Positions 12,576 through 23,960 of a DNA stretch of 64,000 bases are shown in pieces. A model generated the notes under the pieces. That model was given only the letters and a program-made list of their open reading frames with translations. It was not told the DNA's origin and did not search any database. Position numbers and translations under genes: made by a program. Source of the stretch: Adenanthera pavonina (Eukaryota; Streptophyta; Magnoliopsida; Fabales; Fabaceae); assembly GCA_026686845.1 (NCBI GenBank), contig JAIVEN010000001.1, forward strand, positions 34,216,001 through 34,280,000, given 5' to 3'. Numbering within the stretch: position 1 is the first letter of the stretch; each line of letters starts with the position of its first letter.

Positions 12576-13628
12576 CTAATTCTCTCTGATTTTGCAATGT
12601 CTATCTTCTGAAAGAGGCTTTGTCAAAATATTAGCAACTTGATCCTCTGTTGGGATGTATTCTAGTCTGATTTCTCCTTTCAAAACATGATCCCTTATGA
12701 AGTGGTGCCTAACTTCAATATGTTTTGTCCTTGAATGCATGACAAGATTCTTTGTGATATTAATGGCACTTTGGTTGTCACACATGATTGGTATTTCCTT
12801 TATCTCAACCTCAAGATCTTCAAGCTGTTGTTTCATCCAGATGATTTGGGCACAATAGCTTCCAGCTGCAACATACTCAGCCTCTGCTGTGGATAAGGCT
12901 ACACTATTTTGCTTCTTGCTAAACCATGAAACTAAGGATCCTCCAAGAAACTGACATGTTCCACTTGTGCTTTTTCTGTTAGTTTTGGATCCTGCAAAGT
13001 CAGCATCAATGTATCCTTTGAGATCTTCTCCATTGCCCTTTGGATACCAAAGACTCATATGTGAAGTTCCAATAAGATATTTGAAGATACGCTTCACAAC
13101 AGTTGCATGGGTTTCCTTAGGACATGACTAGAATCTTGCACACATACAGACACTAAACATGATGCCAGGTCTGCTAGCAGTTAGGTACAGTAGGGATCTA
13201 ATCATTCTTCTATACTGGGTTATGTCAAATATTTCCCTTTCTCGTGCATATCCAGTTTGGTTGTAGTAGCCATAGGTGTTCCCATTGACTTGGTATTTTC
13301 CATTCCAAACTTCTTTAACAGTTCTTTCAGATACTTGGATTGATTAAGAAAAATACCATTATCACACTGCTTGATTTGCAATCAAAGGAAGAAGTTGAGT
13401 TCACCCATCATGGACATTTCGAATTCTCCTTGCATTAACTTAGAAAAATTCTTGCAAAGAGATTCATTAGTAGCACCAAATATAATATCATCAACATAGA
13501 TTTGAATAATAAGTAAGTCTTTATTTTCTTTCTTAGTGAATAAAGTTGTATCAACTTTTACTCTGTTGAACCCCCTTTTCAGTTAGAAAATTACTTAATC
13601 TTTCATATCATGCTCTAGGGGCTTGTTT
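12576..13628 (-). pseudogene. Sirevirus pol fragment, copy A: partial RT and RNase H
   Basis: The minus-strand frame from 13097 to 12576 encodes Ty1/copia RNase H with the catalytic blocks GYIDADFAGSK, STAEAEYVAAGS and MCDNQSAINITK, and ends with LTKPLSEDRHC. Upstream, 13098-13628 encodes the 3' part of the reverse transcriptase, including the region after the KQAPRAWY-type motif, with an early stop near 13130 (Gln to TAG) and frame breaks. Homology to pol at 56880-57957 stops abruptly at about 13628. Everything 5' of mid-RT (gag, protease, integrase and the catalytic half of RT) is absent, and sequence from copy B follows. RNase H keeps its Asp-Glu-Asp residues, unlike the full-length element. 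Confidence 0.85.
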
Positions 13629-13721
13629 AAAACATCAAACAAACAAATACAATCAATGGTTGCAATACATACTTCAATCAAAGATCAGTTCTCAAAACAT
13701 CAAACAAACAAATACAATCAA
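13629..13721. repeat. Perfect 28-bp direct repeat at the A/B junction
   Basis: The 28-mer at 13629-13656 recurs without a mismatch at 13694-13721. It contains ATCAAACAAACAAATACAAT. The first copy directly abuts the broken RT of copy A. The second lies in the 3' untranslated sequence of the copy B aORF. The 37 bp between them belong to neither RT nor aORF. Confidence 0.85.
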
Positions 13722-13772
13722 ACAACTAAAACAAGATACAACAAGAAGATTCAACCTAAGATCTAAAATCAA

Positions 13773-15855
13773 TCACTTCTTCTTTGGCTTAGACTTCTTG
13801 CTGTACGTCTTTCCTTTTCCATATGGCTCAGCAGATTTTCCAGCTTCCTTAGTCCCAGTTTGCTTTATCTTCTCCCCCTTTTTGGCATCATCAGAAAGCC
13901 CATCAAAGTCCATTGGAGGAGGAATCTGAGAGATAGGAACAACATGAAGAGGGACAGAAGCAAAAGGAATCTCTGGCTGAACTGGTGCAGGAGGCTCAGC
14001 AGGCTTAGGGCTAGGTTCTTCATCACCATCATCATCAGAGACCTCAAGCAGCTCTTGCATTTCCTGCCTGGAAAGAGCTAGTTGAGCTCTCTGTTCCTCT
14101 GAAAGCCCATAAGCAGCAAGAGAATGAGAGGCTGGTTCAGCAGGAGGAAACATTTCTTCCAGCCTTCTCCTTTGAGCTTGCAGCAGAGCATTGTGAGCAA
14201 TGGCAAGATAATCAACAACAGGTACAATGCTCCTTTTTTCATTGCTTGCTTCTTCTGGCATAGAAGAGGTTGAAATGGCTGCAACCAGTCTTTCAACTTG
14301 CTCTGATTCTTGAATTGACAGAATTGAATCCGGAGTATCTTCTTGCATAGGCTCAAGAGGGCTTGTCTGCTGAAGTCTTTCTTCTTCCAATCCATAGTCC
14401 AGGGGTGGACCAGGACTTGGTGTCCTCATTGCACCAGCACCATCTGTATCATCATCATGGTTAGAGGAGGCAATCTCAAAGGGGCTTGGAGGCTCAGGAG
14501 CTGGAGACAGAGTAGGCTCAGGAATACCAGGCTGAGGTGGAGCTGAAGTGGTAGGAATTGCATTTCTTATTTCTTCATAAGCATCAGCCACCACTTTCAT
14601 ATTCACAGCCAACTGATGGATCTGATCTTGCAGGTGAGCAAATTTGACATTTTGCTCATCCCGAATGCTGAGAATGAGTGTTGACAAACTGTCAAACAAC
14701 TCAGTGATCTTGGTTGGCTTGGCCTGTGAGGAGGGAGTGGAAGGAGGGTGAGTAAGCCTGGAGGGAGATGGAATTGGCTGTTCCTTCATCTCTTTCAATA
14801 CCCATCCTTTGCAGTTCCTCTTCTTTGAATGCCTCTGTGAATTTCCCTTTCCCCTTTTCAATGTGTTGAATCCTAGCATACTGCAGGATTCTTGAAATAA
14901 TTGCTGCATAGGGGAGTGTGGAATCCTTCCTCTGATCCATTGCCTTTATCATTCGCTAGAGGATGATATGACCCAAATTAATCAGCTTCCCACGTATGAT
15001 AGCAGTCATCACATGAGCCTCTGCCCTTGTTATCAAATTGAAGCTGCCACCCTTGTTGAATATGATCCTAGACACTATGTAGTGCAAGATCCTTACTTGT
15101 ACACTTATGTCTGTGGGCTTCAACAGATTTATTGTTGGCCTGTTCTCCCTTCTCTTGAATAGGGTGTCCAAGATGGTGCTCTTCTTGTAGTTCAGGAAGG
15201 GTCCACCTTCTTCATCAGCTGTACTTGCCTCATCCATATATCCAAAGGCTGTGATGTCAACTTTCAACCCATCTTGTCCTGGGATTTCCAGCACCTCATT
15301 GAAGGTTTCATCAGCAAGCTAAATGGTCCTTGATCTCAAGTTGACCTCCCATTTCACTTTCTTGCTGTTATATTGAAGAGAGGCATACCAAGTCTTTACT
15401 ACCTCATCATCATATTTTTCAGCAATTTCCAATTGATTTTTATATCTTATCAACCATATTGCAGCATCAAAGTTGTTGGATATCAAAAATTGTTCCACAT
15501 TTACACAGTGAGGCTTGATTACCTTTTTGTTGAAAAACTTGGTAGAGTACTCTTCTTGAATCTCAGGAGTGCTCCACAGTGGCAGTGTAGTCAATTCATA
15601 TTCTCCAGATTTAGTACTGGAAGAAGCAGAAGAAGCAATAGTAGGGACAGAAGGTTCTGCACTTTTTGAAGAGGAGGGTCCAGCTTTCTGAGATTCTACT
15701 TTGGATGAAGATTTCTGGCATTTAAAAGGGGTAGCTTTACTGGGTTCGGTCTTTCTCTTGGATTTCTCTCCTTCCTTCGAGGCATATTGTGACTTAACAT
15801 TCCTCTTTGGTCGGGCCTCAGCTTTTCCTGCTCCAGGATTCTTCACTCTCGTCAT
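13773..15855 (-). pseudogene. Sirevirus aORF, copy B, broken
   Basis: The ATG is at 15855 and the stop at 13773. The layout matches copy A: basic N terminus (NVKSQYASKEGEKSKRK), the conserved block (VNLRSRTI; SFNLITRAEAHVMTAI), a proline/acidic region, SLAAYGLSEEQRAQLALS, and a lysine-rich C terminus. Damage includes a Trp-to-TAG stop near 15319, a Gln-to-TAG stop near 14956, and a deletion of about 120 bp near 14780 relative to 60020-60150, which removes the segment after the conserved block. The last 378 codons (14909-13773) are open. No LTR follows downstream; after about 100 bp the sequence switches to copy A RT. A polypurine-like tract lies in frame at 13870-13883. Confidence 0.8.
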
Positions 15856-16792
15856 TTCTTGGATGAATGATGCTGAATGTGGCTTAGAATAGGTTTATGG
15901 GATGCGAATGGAAGTTTAAATGGTGAAGAATGACGGTTTTTTGACAGGAGTTAAGAGGATTGAAGAGAGAATCAGAACAGACTTGGAGGAGTTACAAATA
16001 GGGTTGCGTCTGTTCTTTGGAAAACCATCGGATTTAACGTATGTAACCGTCTGACAGACGAATTTTGAGGGGTCAAAATTCGAACTTCAGGCAGTTACAA
16101 GTTAAAACCGTTCAGCAAAGCTTACTGACAGACAAATTTTCATCCTGAAAGTTCATCTGACAGTGGCTTGGAACAAGTAATACAAACACAACAGACGAAT
16201 TTTGTTCCAACAAAGTTCGAATGTTGATGAGCAAACAGCAGGCAACAAACAAAACAACAATCAACAGACGAATTAAGCATGCAGAACTTCATCTTTCAAG
16301 CATTCAATCAAGAAGAACATGATTCAACAGACGAATTTTGAACTAAAAATTTGAATTTTTCAACTTTTGTAAAGGTTGTCCAACATTCGTACGTTAAGAA
16401 GCGAAAATTAGTACAATAGTGATGGACGATCATAATTATGAAATTTTTGTTTTTGAAAATTCAAACTTCCAAGGTCCAACAGACAAATTTCGATGCATTA
16501 CCGAGAGCTATTCCTAGGCATAACAGGCCGAAGTTCATCTGTTAGTTGGCTGAAATTCGAATGTTGACCATGTTGACCAGTTCAAAAACACAGTTTATGA
16601 GGCAAAATACGTCTAACACTCATTAAAATTCAAATTTCATTTTATAAAAACTTACAGAATGGATCCAGAACTCAGAATTTTAATCATTTACTTCACTTTC
16701 TGGTTGTTCCATTCTGATGTGCTCCAATCTTCAAGTTTATTGCCACTGAATCTTGTGGGGAGCACCTGCAACTTAAATTAAACATTCTCTGA
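15856..16792 (-). repeat. pol-aORF spacer of copy B, truncated
   Basis: Homologous to 57990-58939, with the same CAGACGAATTTT and TTCGAATTT motifs. The homology runs to about 16792 (next to 'acattctctgatg') and stops. No RNase H sequence follows; the adjoining sequence is a WNK-kinase fragment. Confidence 0.75.
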
Positions 16793-17195
16793 TGTGAAGG
16801 CCATTAAGAACTAGGCAAGGCTATTGTAATGGAGATATGAAATGTGATAATACTTTTATTAGTGGTTGTAATGGATAAGTTAAGATTGGAGATTTTGGAT
16901 TGGCAACTGTCTTGCTACAGCCTACTACATGGAGTGTCATCAGTAATGTGCTTTACTTTCTCTAGGTGTTTTGACTGGATTAAATCATTCAGATTAAGAA
17001 TTTGGTCTTGATGTTTTACTTTTACCCTCACTTTGCCAGGGTACCAGAATTCATGGTCCTAGAACTTTATGAAAAGAATAGTATAATGAATTTGTCAACA
17101 TATATTCTTTTGGTATGTATATGTTAGGAATGATCACATGTGAGTGCCCATAAAGTGAATGTGAAAGTGAAGCACATATATATATATATAAGAAA
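16793..17195 (+). pseudogene. WNK-type protein kinase fragment, intron retained
   Basis: WNK (with-no-lysine) kinases are cytosolic Ser/Thr kinases. This fragment covers the catalytic loop to subdomain IX. Readable pieces, in order: VKAIKN then a stop in place of Trp; an MKCDN piece standing for the HRDLKCDN loop; VKIGDFGLATVLLQPTTW (the DFG region); an intron of about 97 bp (16943-17039); EFMVLELYE (APE region with Ala-Pro lost); YNEFVNIYSFGMYMLGMI; a piece of the PYSEC motif with Tyr changed to stop; and IYKKVTS. Damage includes stops at 'aactag', 'ggataa' and 'ccataa', 1-bp shifts near 17046 and 17080, and loss of the residues before the catalytic loop. The retained intron shows it derives from genomic DNA, not a retrocopy. 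It starts abruptly at the copy B breakpoint; upstream exons are not in this window. Confidence 0.8.
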
Positions 17196-18582
17196 GTTAC
17201 CTCTATAAGCCAAGCATTATTTGAATTCTTTGAATCTTTTCCTAATTTTGTTTTCTATTGTTGAATGAGGAAAAGAGATTACCATCACAATGGTTAATTT
17301 GGAGCTCATACTTCTTAAGTGGCATCTTAACAAGCAGGGAGATGGTGCTGACACATTCAACATTAAGTAATTTAGTCACAAGTTGTTGTTATATTTCATC
17401 TACTTAAGAATAATTTTCCTCATTCCATAAATACAGAGATAGATTATTGTTGTCACTCCAATTTTTATGTGCAAATATGATGCATTAGTTATTATAAAAA
17501 TTTCATGATATGTAATAGACAATATGTAGAATTTTAGATTTGATTCATGTTTTCGTAACAGTTTTTTAGTTTTTGAAAATAAAAAAAAAACTTGTTTGAT
17601 AAGCTTCTTTTTTATTAAATGTTCTAGAAAATTAAAAAAAATAAAAAACTCAAAACCTCTTTAAATTTACATTTTTTATTCTGAAAAATATAAGAAAAGG
17701 CAGAAATACCCATCTTAATAATAAAATTATAAATTTTGAATAACATATTTAACATTTGCTAGTTATAATTTTTTGTAAAAGCCATATTTTGTCCGAGTAT
17801 TAACAAAATAATTAGAAAAATAAAAACAAGGATGCAAATTTTCCTTTTAATTTTAATTTGAATGCAAATTTTCTGAAATTAAAGAAAATTCCAAAAATAT
17901 CATTCTCCAAATCTAGTCCCCTTTTCAGGATTTTCAAATTATATATAAAGAAGAATCACAAAATAATATTAGTAGTTATTATCCTAATCCTAGCAATCAA
18001 TTTGAGAAACCCACTATCCTTTATTTTAGGATAATCACCAAATCAATAATGTTATCTTGGTTATGAATAAATCCCACTCTCCTTTTTCAAGGGATAGTAA
18101 AATAAATAAATAAATATGATGATAAAAATAAAAAATCAAAATCAAACTTTTTCCTTAATTTGAAAAATATAAAATATGTGTATAATAAAAAAGAGAGTGT
18201 CAAAACGCTGCAAGACCTTGCGTATGAACATAAACCCTTCCTTTCCCATTTTCTTTTTTCATGCTAGAATATCATAGTAGCAAGATGAGCAGAGCAAAAT
18301 ACCATGGCAGTACAATGCAAATTAGGCGAAGCTATTAGTGACCTCTCATCTAAGCCCTCTCTCCCATCGGTGTCTGGTGCATCAAAGTGAGAAAGGCACC
18401 TATCTCAATGGCCAACGCATCCTCCAGTCATTTTCCTTACATTAGTTGCAGTAAATAGCAGAGGAGGCATCATGTGGTGGGATAAAAGCAGAGCAACGTC
18501 ACAGAGGGTTAGAGACATGAAATTGAAGAAATGAGATTCATAAACCAACGCAACAATTTGGAGCACAAAAGCATAAGGTTTA
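17196..18582. other. AT-rich intergenic sequence
   Basis: No further WNK exons could be identified with confidence. Poly-A/T tracts dominate from 17560 to 18200. A more GC-balanced stretch at 18210-18580 contains no recognisable coding frame. Confidence 0.4.
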
Positions 18583-18587
18583 TTTTG
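18583..18587. repeat. Target site duplication TTTTG (left)
   Basis: TTTTG precedes the element at 18588 and is repeated exactly at 21666-21670 behind its right end. Confidence 0.75.
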
Positions 18588-21500
18588 TGTAACATCCCTA
18601 AAAGTTAGAATATCTAGATATTTATAAGGAATCCGCGAAAACGGGTAAACACCATTTTGTGTAAAAAAGGGGCAAAGATGTCATTTTTTCTGGTCAGATA
18701 AAAAAATAAGAAATTATGTTTTTACCCCTAGAAGTTAAGATAATTATATTTTTACCCCTCAAGAATAGAAATCACCCAGGGATGCATGTGAATATATATC
18801 TTGAGAAAAATTACAGATAAAACCTGGAAGAATTAAAAATTATAATTTGGCCCTAGGTCAGGGGTAATTTTATAAATATGTAAAATTACTGTCAAAATAA
18901 AACTCACAACGAGCTAAGTCCAATGATATATAGTATGGAGGTTAACTAATTAAAAATAAGGAAATAATTAGTGTCGAGTGTCCAAAAGTACTTAATACCG
19001 ATAAAGTAGATTATGGGCCCCACAGACGGTTAAAGGTGATCGGGACAGGATTTGAGCCTTAAACAGATATGGTTTGAGACAAGATAACTAAGAAAATATA
19101 GATATAAATTTAGAATACTTGTGTATCCCTAAAATACTAAATTACTATAAAATTGATTTTATCGGTATCGGTAAAAAGTATCCGACACCAGGTATATTTG
19201 GACCAAGAAAAATATGCAATATTTTGGAGATATTTTAGCATGAGTTGGCACCATTTTCAGTAGCTCATGTGCTGCAAATAAATATTTTATTATTTCATGC
19301 AAATACTTCTTGAAGAAGTATGTAAAAAGTAACCAAGATTGGATTAAGTAAAGTAACCATAATTAGCCAAGGTAATTAAGCTACTTAATCACTCTCTTTG
19401 CTCCCATCTTCAGACTTTTTCTACAGTCCATGTGGGAGAAAATAATTTAATATTGTTTTTTTTAGAAAACAACTTAAGGAGGAAATTGTTACTTTTGGCA
19501 AAACTTCCTTAGGAAGTTAGTATTTTTGGACAAATATCAAGCTTATACTCCCTTCTCTTGGATGAAATGTGGGCAGCAAACAGAGAGAGAAAATGCTAAA
19601 AATAAGAGAGGAGAAGAGAGAAAAAGAAGAAGAAAAATAGAGAAGCCAAGTTGGAAGCAAGAAGATAAAGCTTTAAGGTAAACTCTTCCTCCTATTCTTT
19701 GCTAGTTTCCTCTCCATGTATGAAGCATGAATTAGGTAGGGTTTTGAAAGCTTTCTTCCTTCCCTAAGCTTCTCTAAGATTCTGGCCAAAGTAAGGGTTT
19801 ATGTAAGGGATGATGTTTTTATGAAGGTAAAGTAAAAGAAAGCATGAATAAGTTGCAAAGAAGAAAGATTGCATGAGTTTATGAAAGAATCATGAAATTG
19901 CTCCTCTTACTCACTAAAGAGTGAGTTTCGGCCAACTTAGAATTCTATAAGGGAATGAGAATTTCATGATTTTAATTCCAAAAATGGATTCCTCATAGTC
20001 AAATTAGCTTAAAGCAAGTGATGAAATTAAGAAAAAGCTTAAGATTAAGAAAGTGAAATTTTTAGGATTTAAACAAGTCTTTGTGAAGTAATCTCAAAAA
20101 TCAGTACCTCAAGTTTGTGTTTGGTGGTTTATTAGGGATTGAAATATCTCAAGGAAGCTTGTTAAAGAGTTGAAAGCAAGAGGAAAAGGCAAGAGGATTC
20201 ACAAAGGTAGCATTACTTTCCTACTTACACTATGTTTTCATGCTTGCTTTCAATATGTTTGATGCTTTGTCATATGATTTTATTGTTGCCTTGTGATGTT
20301 TTTATGATGTTGGCTGAGTTGAATGAGGTGCCTTGAGACCCTGGAATGTCCATTTTTCAAAATGAAACTCTGCCAAAATTTTAGTGAAATCATATGACTT
20401 AAATGTGCAAATGTGTTTTATCAGTGATTCTTTAATGTTTTTATGTAAATGTGATAAAATGATTGCATGTATGGGTAATTGCTACTATAATTCTTTGAAT
20501 CTCACCCCCTCTTAATGACTAACTATGCTAGGGAAAAACAATGGAAAAGAGCTAAGGGAAGAGCTAGATGCATGAAGAAGATAATGATGAATGGTTAATG
20601 ATGCAAAGTCATTATGTTATAATGTGATCATTTGTATCAATATATGTATAGATAAGTGATGCTGTCATTATTTGCTATCATATATTTCTAAGTTTCTCAT
20701 TATGTTATGTATGAATGTAGTACAATGAATGATGATGTTAATATAATATGGAGCTCATTTTGCCAAGACATGAATGGAAATGTACAAACTAGACACCCTG
20801 ATAGTAATGTAGGTACTGTTTATGTAAGATGGGCTAATTAGTTTAAGTAATATATATTCTCTTAAAGTACAAATAGATCTTTAACATGGTCCAAAGAGCA
20901 CCCCATTTGGAAATGTGTATGAATTATAGTGATTTTTCGAATTTAGGGTTCAGAACAGGGCACAATTAGGAAAATTGGAAACTGAAAGTTAGGTACTGAA
21001 AAATTCAAAAGATAATATAAAATTGTATAGAGCTCCAAAAATTTAGTGGTTTGTATGTATAGAAAGCTATATGTTTTTAGTTTCATATGCCACTAATTTT
21101 AAGATAATTAGAGGCATATAACAGAAGATATGGAGGTTTTCCCAAAACTGTTCCAGTAAAAGTTGAATTCTGACCCTTCATAATTCAAGTTAATGTCATA
21201 CCCTATGCAAGTGAAATAAATATACAATAAAAATATTTATAGAAATCAGACATATATAGCATTTAAATGATATAGAGTATTCATGATTTGGTCCATAATA
21301 GAAGGAAATATGATTTTTCAAAGTTATTGTCAAAATCAGGAATTTTCATAAATGACCAAATCGATAGTAATTTTTGAAGGAATAAAATGTAAATGGTCCA
21401 GTATTTTCTCTTTTCCCTATTTTACCCATGTATAGAATCTTTTTATCTATTTTTAGAGACTTGAATCACTTTGATACGATTTTTGTATAATTAGTTATGA

Positions 21501-21665
21501 ATTTTCAAAATTCATCAGGAAAACAAGAAATTACTAAGTGAACAATACCCGAGAAAATTGAAAATTCTATTTTTAATATATTTTGATTCTAATTTCTAAA
21601 TCATAATGAAAAGCATCTAAAATGATCTCATACATGGGAAATGGGCTCTAATACAAGGTGTTACA
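18588..21665 (+). repeat. Solo-LTR-like element 1 of a ~3-kb family
   Basis: It starts TGTAACATCCC and ends GGTGTTACA, flanked by a perfect 5-bp duplication, TTTTG. TG..CA ends and a 5-bp TSD are the signature of an LTR retrotransposon insertion. At 3,078 bp with no open frame above about 60 codons and no internal direct repeats, it is best read as a solo LTR of a long-LTR family (possibly Ty3/gypsy). A non-autonomous element remains possible. Three other copies occur at 36869-39819, 45854-48358 and from 49902. Shared segments include the first ~900 bp, a purine-rich GAGAGAAGAAG zone near 19590-19640, and the last ~900 bp. It holds no genes. Confidence 0.8.
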
Positions 21666-22616
21666 TTTTGACCAACAACAGCTCACTCCATTTAAGGTAC
21701 GCACCTTTGGATTATAAATGGGGGATGGGGCGACCAAACAGGAGGTTAGAGTGAGGGGTGTTTGAAGGGAGAGAGTGTTCTGAGTTGTAGAGAGTGAAGG
21801 AGCATTTGGTAAGAGAGAGAGAGTTCAGTGGGGATAGAGTAAGCATTGAACGTAGGAGGAAAGGGGAAGACCCGAGGAGCAAGAGGAGATTGGGTGCTAT
21901 GAAGGTAAATCATGCTTTTCTCTACTTTTCATTTAGTTCCTCTCATCCCTTTGTTGCTGGGTACTCATCATGCTTTTAGCTTGGTTGATGTATTTGGCGT
22001 ATGATGTGAGTTTGGTTGACCTCTAGACTTAGATTTAACACTTACAGATTGTTATTATATTCCTCTCTAATTGTGGAGAGATCCCCTGCAATTCTAAGGT
22101 AGTTAAGGTACTTTGACATTATGTTTAGCACCTAGCTTGCAAACCATGCATCTCTTAAGCTATCATAATTGTTCTTTTGGCTTTCCCTACCTCAAGATGG
22201 TAGTGATAATCTAGCTCAACAGCTAGTGCATGTTGAGTGTATTTACTGACATATATTTGCCAAGATGATAGTGAATGATATGTTAACAAGCTTCATGTTA
22301 GGTCATAAGGTTCTTTGAGTGATATGCACTTAACTGGTTTTTATATAGAAGAGAGAACCCTTTCTTTTTTTTTTCTTAAATGATGACTTTGATTTTGAGT
22401 TAAGAAGTGAAGTATTTAAGTGTCATTATTCACATATAAAGTCATACTCTCTCTTTTTGTTTCACTGTTGCAAATGTGATGATGTTGCAATTCCTCTCCC
22501 TTTGGGTTGTGACACTTTTGCAGTAACTATTCTCGAGTTGGAATATCACATGGAAGAAGAGAAATACAAGGAGGCATCTTCACTAGAGGAAGAGGATAAA
22601 GCCCCCTAGTGCTATC
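21666..22616. other. Intergenic sequence with a possible promoter and exon remnant
   Basis: After the right TSD copy (21666-21670) comes a less AT-rich segment with a TATA-like box (ATTATAAATG, about 21711-21720), purine-rich leader-like sequence, and an ATG followed by a GTAAAT donor-like site near 21900. No protein could be recognised. The candidate coding exon at 22460-22609 is listed separately. Confidence 0.3.
22460..22609 (+). pseudogene. Candidate C-terminal exon fragment, unknown protein
   Basis: A frame of about 50 codons ends with TAG at 22607-22609. Its last ~38 residues include LGCDTFAVTILELEYHM and then a glutamate-rich stretch ending KAP. The composition (Glu/Leu-rich, balanced codons) looks more coding-like than the A/T-driven frames nearby. 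The upstream limit is unclear, because a splice acceptor (TTTTGCAG at about 22516-22523) also lies within the frame. I do not recognise the protein. It ends 10 bp before the CACTA-like element. It may be a host exon or a captured fragment. Confidence 0.3.
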
Positions 22617-22619
22617 TAG
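22617..22619. repeat. Target site duplication TAG (left) of the CACTA-like element
   Basis: TAG flanks the left end and is repeated at 23958-23960 after the right end. A 3-bp TSD is the rule for CACTA elements. Confidence 0.65.
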
Positions 22620-23957
22620 CATTACATCAAATTTGGGTTTTGTTGGCACTTAATAGTTAGCATTTGTTAAAAAAATGCCAATAAAAAGTGAGGCAGATAC
22701 TTTAGTTAGTGTTTGTTGGTAAAAATGTCAACTAAAGTATAAATTTTTATTAGTGTTTGTTGGTAAAAATGCCAATAAAAATAAGATAAAAACTTTCATT
22801 GGTGTTTGTTGAATAAACGCCAACTAAAGTATGGAGTTTAGTTGGCGTCATACTTTAGTTGGCATTTGGTGAGTAAAAGCAATAAAAAGCCATACTTTAG
22901 CTAGTGTTTCTCAGAACAAATGCCGAAAAAAAACTTTGTTAACTTTATTTAAAGAAACACAAGCCACAGATCATGATTATTAGCCATTGATTAAATGTGA
23001 TCTAACCATCCTTATTCCTCCTCCATCTCTCCCTTACTTTTCTCTCTTTCAATTTTTTCCCATCTCCGCATCATTTCATCTTCGGGTCAGAATTTCAGTC
23101 TCTCTCTTCTTCTCTTATCTTAGCCTCTCTCTCTCTCTCTCTCTTGATCTCTCCGTGCTTCCTTTTTGCTCTCTTCTTCTTCTTCTTCTTCTTCTTCTTC
23201 TCTTATCTTCTTCCATGTATAGATTTGAAGCCATTCCATATCTATCAGTCAAGCTAGATCCTAAACCTCTTCTTGTTTGAAGTTGCTTGATTGAGAAAAT
23301 GAAGAGACAAGCAAGAACTTGCATGGAATCAACAAGATTTGGAGATTATATCCGATGGGTAGTTCTAGAAATTGATGGAGGAAGTTGCAAAACTCATGGG
23401 GAAGAAAGCTATCACATCAGAATCAATCGTTGTTGTTGGTGAGTTTCTTTCATAGTATTGGTGGCAAGCGACCGTGAAGGAAGCTTGGCGAGCTTATCAA
23501 AGGTGGATTTGGCCTTTTTGATGAGCAATCAACAACTTTATTGGGACGATTGAGGGTGTTTGTGCTGATTTCAGACCTTGCTTTTTGTGATTTTTTTTCC
23601 AGAGCTTTGTGTGATTTGTATTGGATCAGTATATTTCAAACATTCTATATACTTTTTTATTTCTTCTTCTTCTTCCTCCATAAAGATTGTTCATTTTTTA
23701 GATTTATTTATCTGCAAATTGTTTAGAGAAAATGAGAGAAAACAAACTCGCAAAAGAACAATTTTTTTAAAAAAAATTGAGAATAGTTGGCATTTGTTTA
23801 CAAGTGCCAACTAAACTTGGGATTAGGTTGCATTTGTAACAAATACAAAAAAGAAAAATAAGCTATCCCCTTTTATCGGTGTTGAGATACATAGCGTTTC
23901 TAAAATGCTAATAAAAGGCAAAAATAAATGCTGAAAAATGCCATTTTTGGAGTAGTG
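22620..23957. mobile_element. Non-autonomous CACTA-like element, 1,338 bp
   Basis: The left end reads CATTACATCAAATTTGGG, a C-to-T mutated CACTA end. The reverse complement of the right end reads CACTACTCCAAAAATGGC. A 3-bp TSD, TAG, flanks both ends. The subterminal zones (22645-22925 and 23785-23945) are packed with direct and inverted copies of a motif like TAGTTGGCATTTGTT / AATGCCAACTAAAG, the clustered subterminal repeats that CACTA transposases bind. No transposase is encoded. The interior (about 22930-23780) is CT-rich and then more complex, and could be captured host sequence. Confidence 0.8.
23124..23202. repeat. CT and CTT microsatellites inside the CACTA-like element
   Basis: A (CT)n tract lies at about 23124-23144 and a (CTT)n tract at about 23170-23202. 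Such tracts are common in plant 5' untranslated leaders, which fits the idea that the element interior derives from a captured gene. Open frames across them are repeat artefacts. Confidence 0.8.
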
Positions 23958-23960
23958 TAG

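Noticed and set aside
23115..23324. Arg-rich frame on the minus strand
   Set aside because: Produced by CT and CTT microsatellites.
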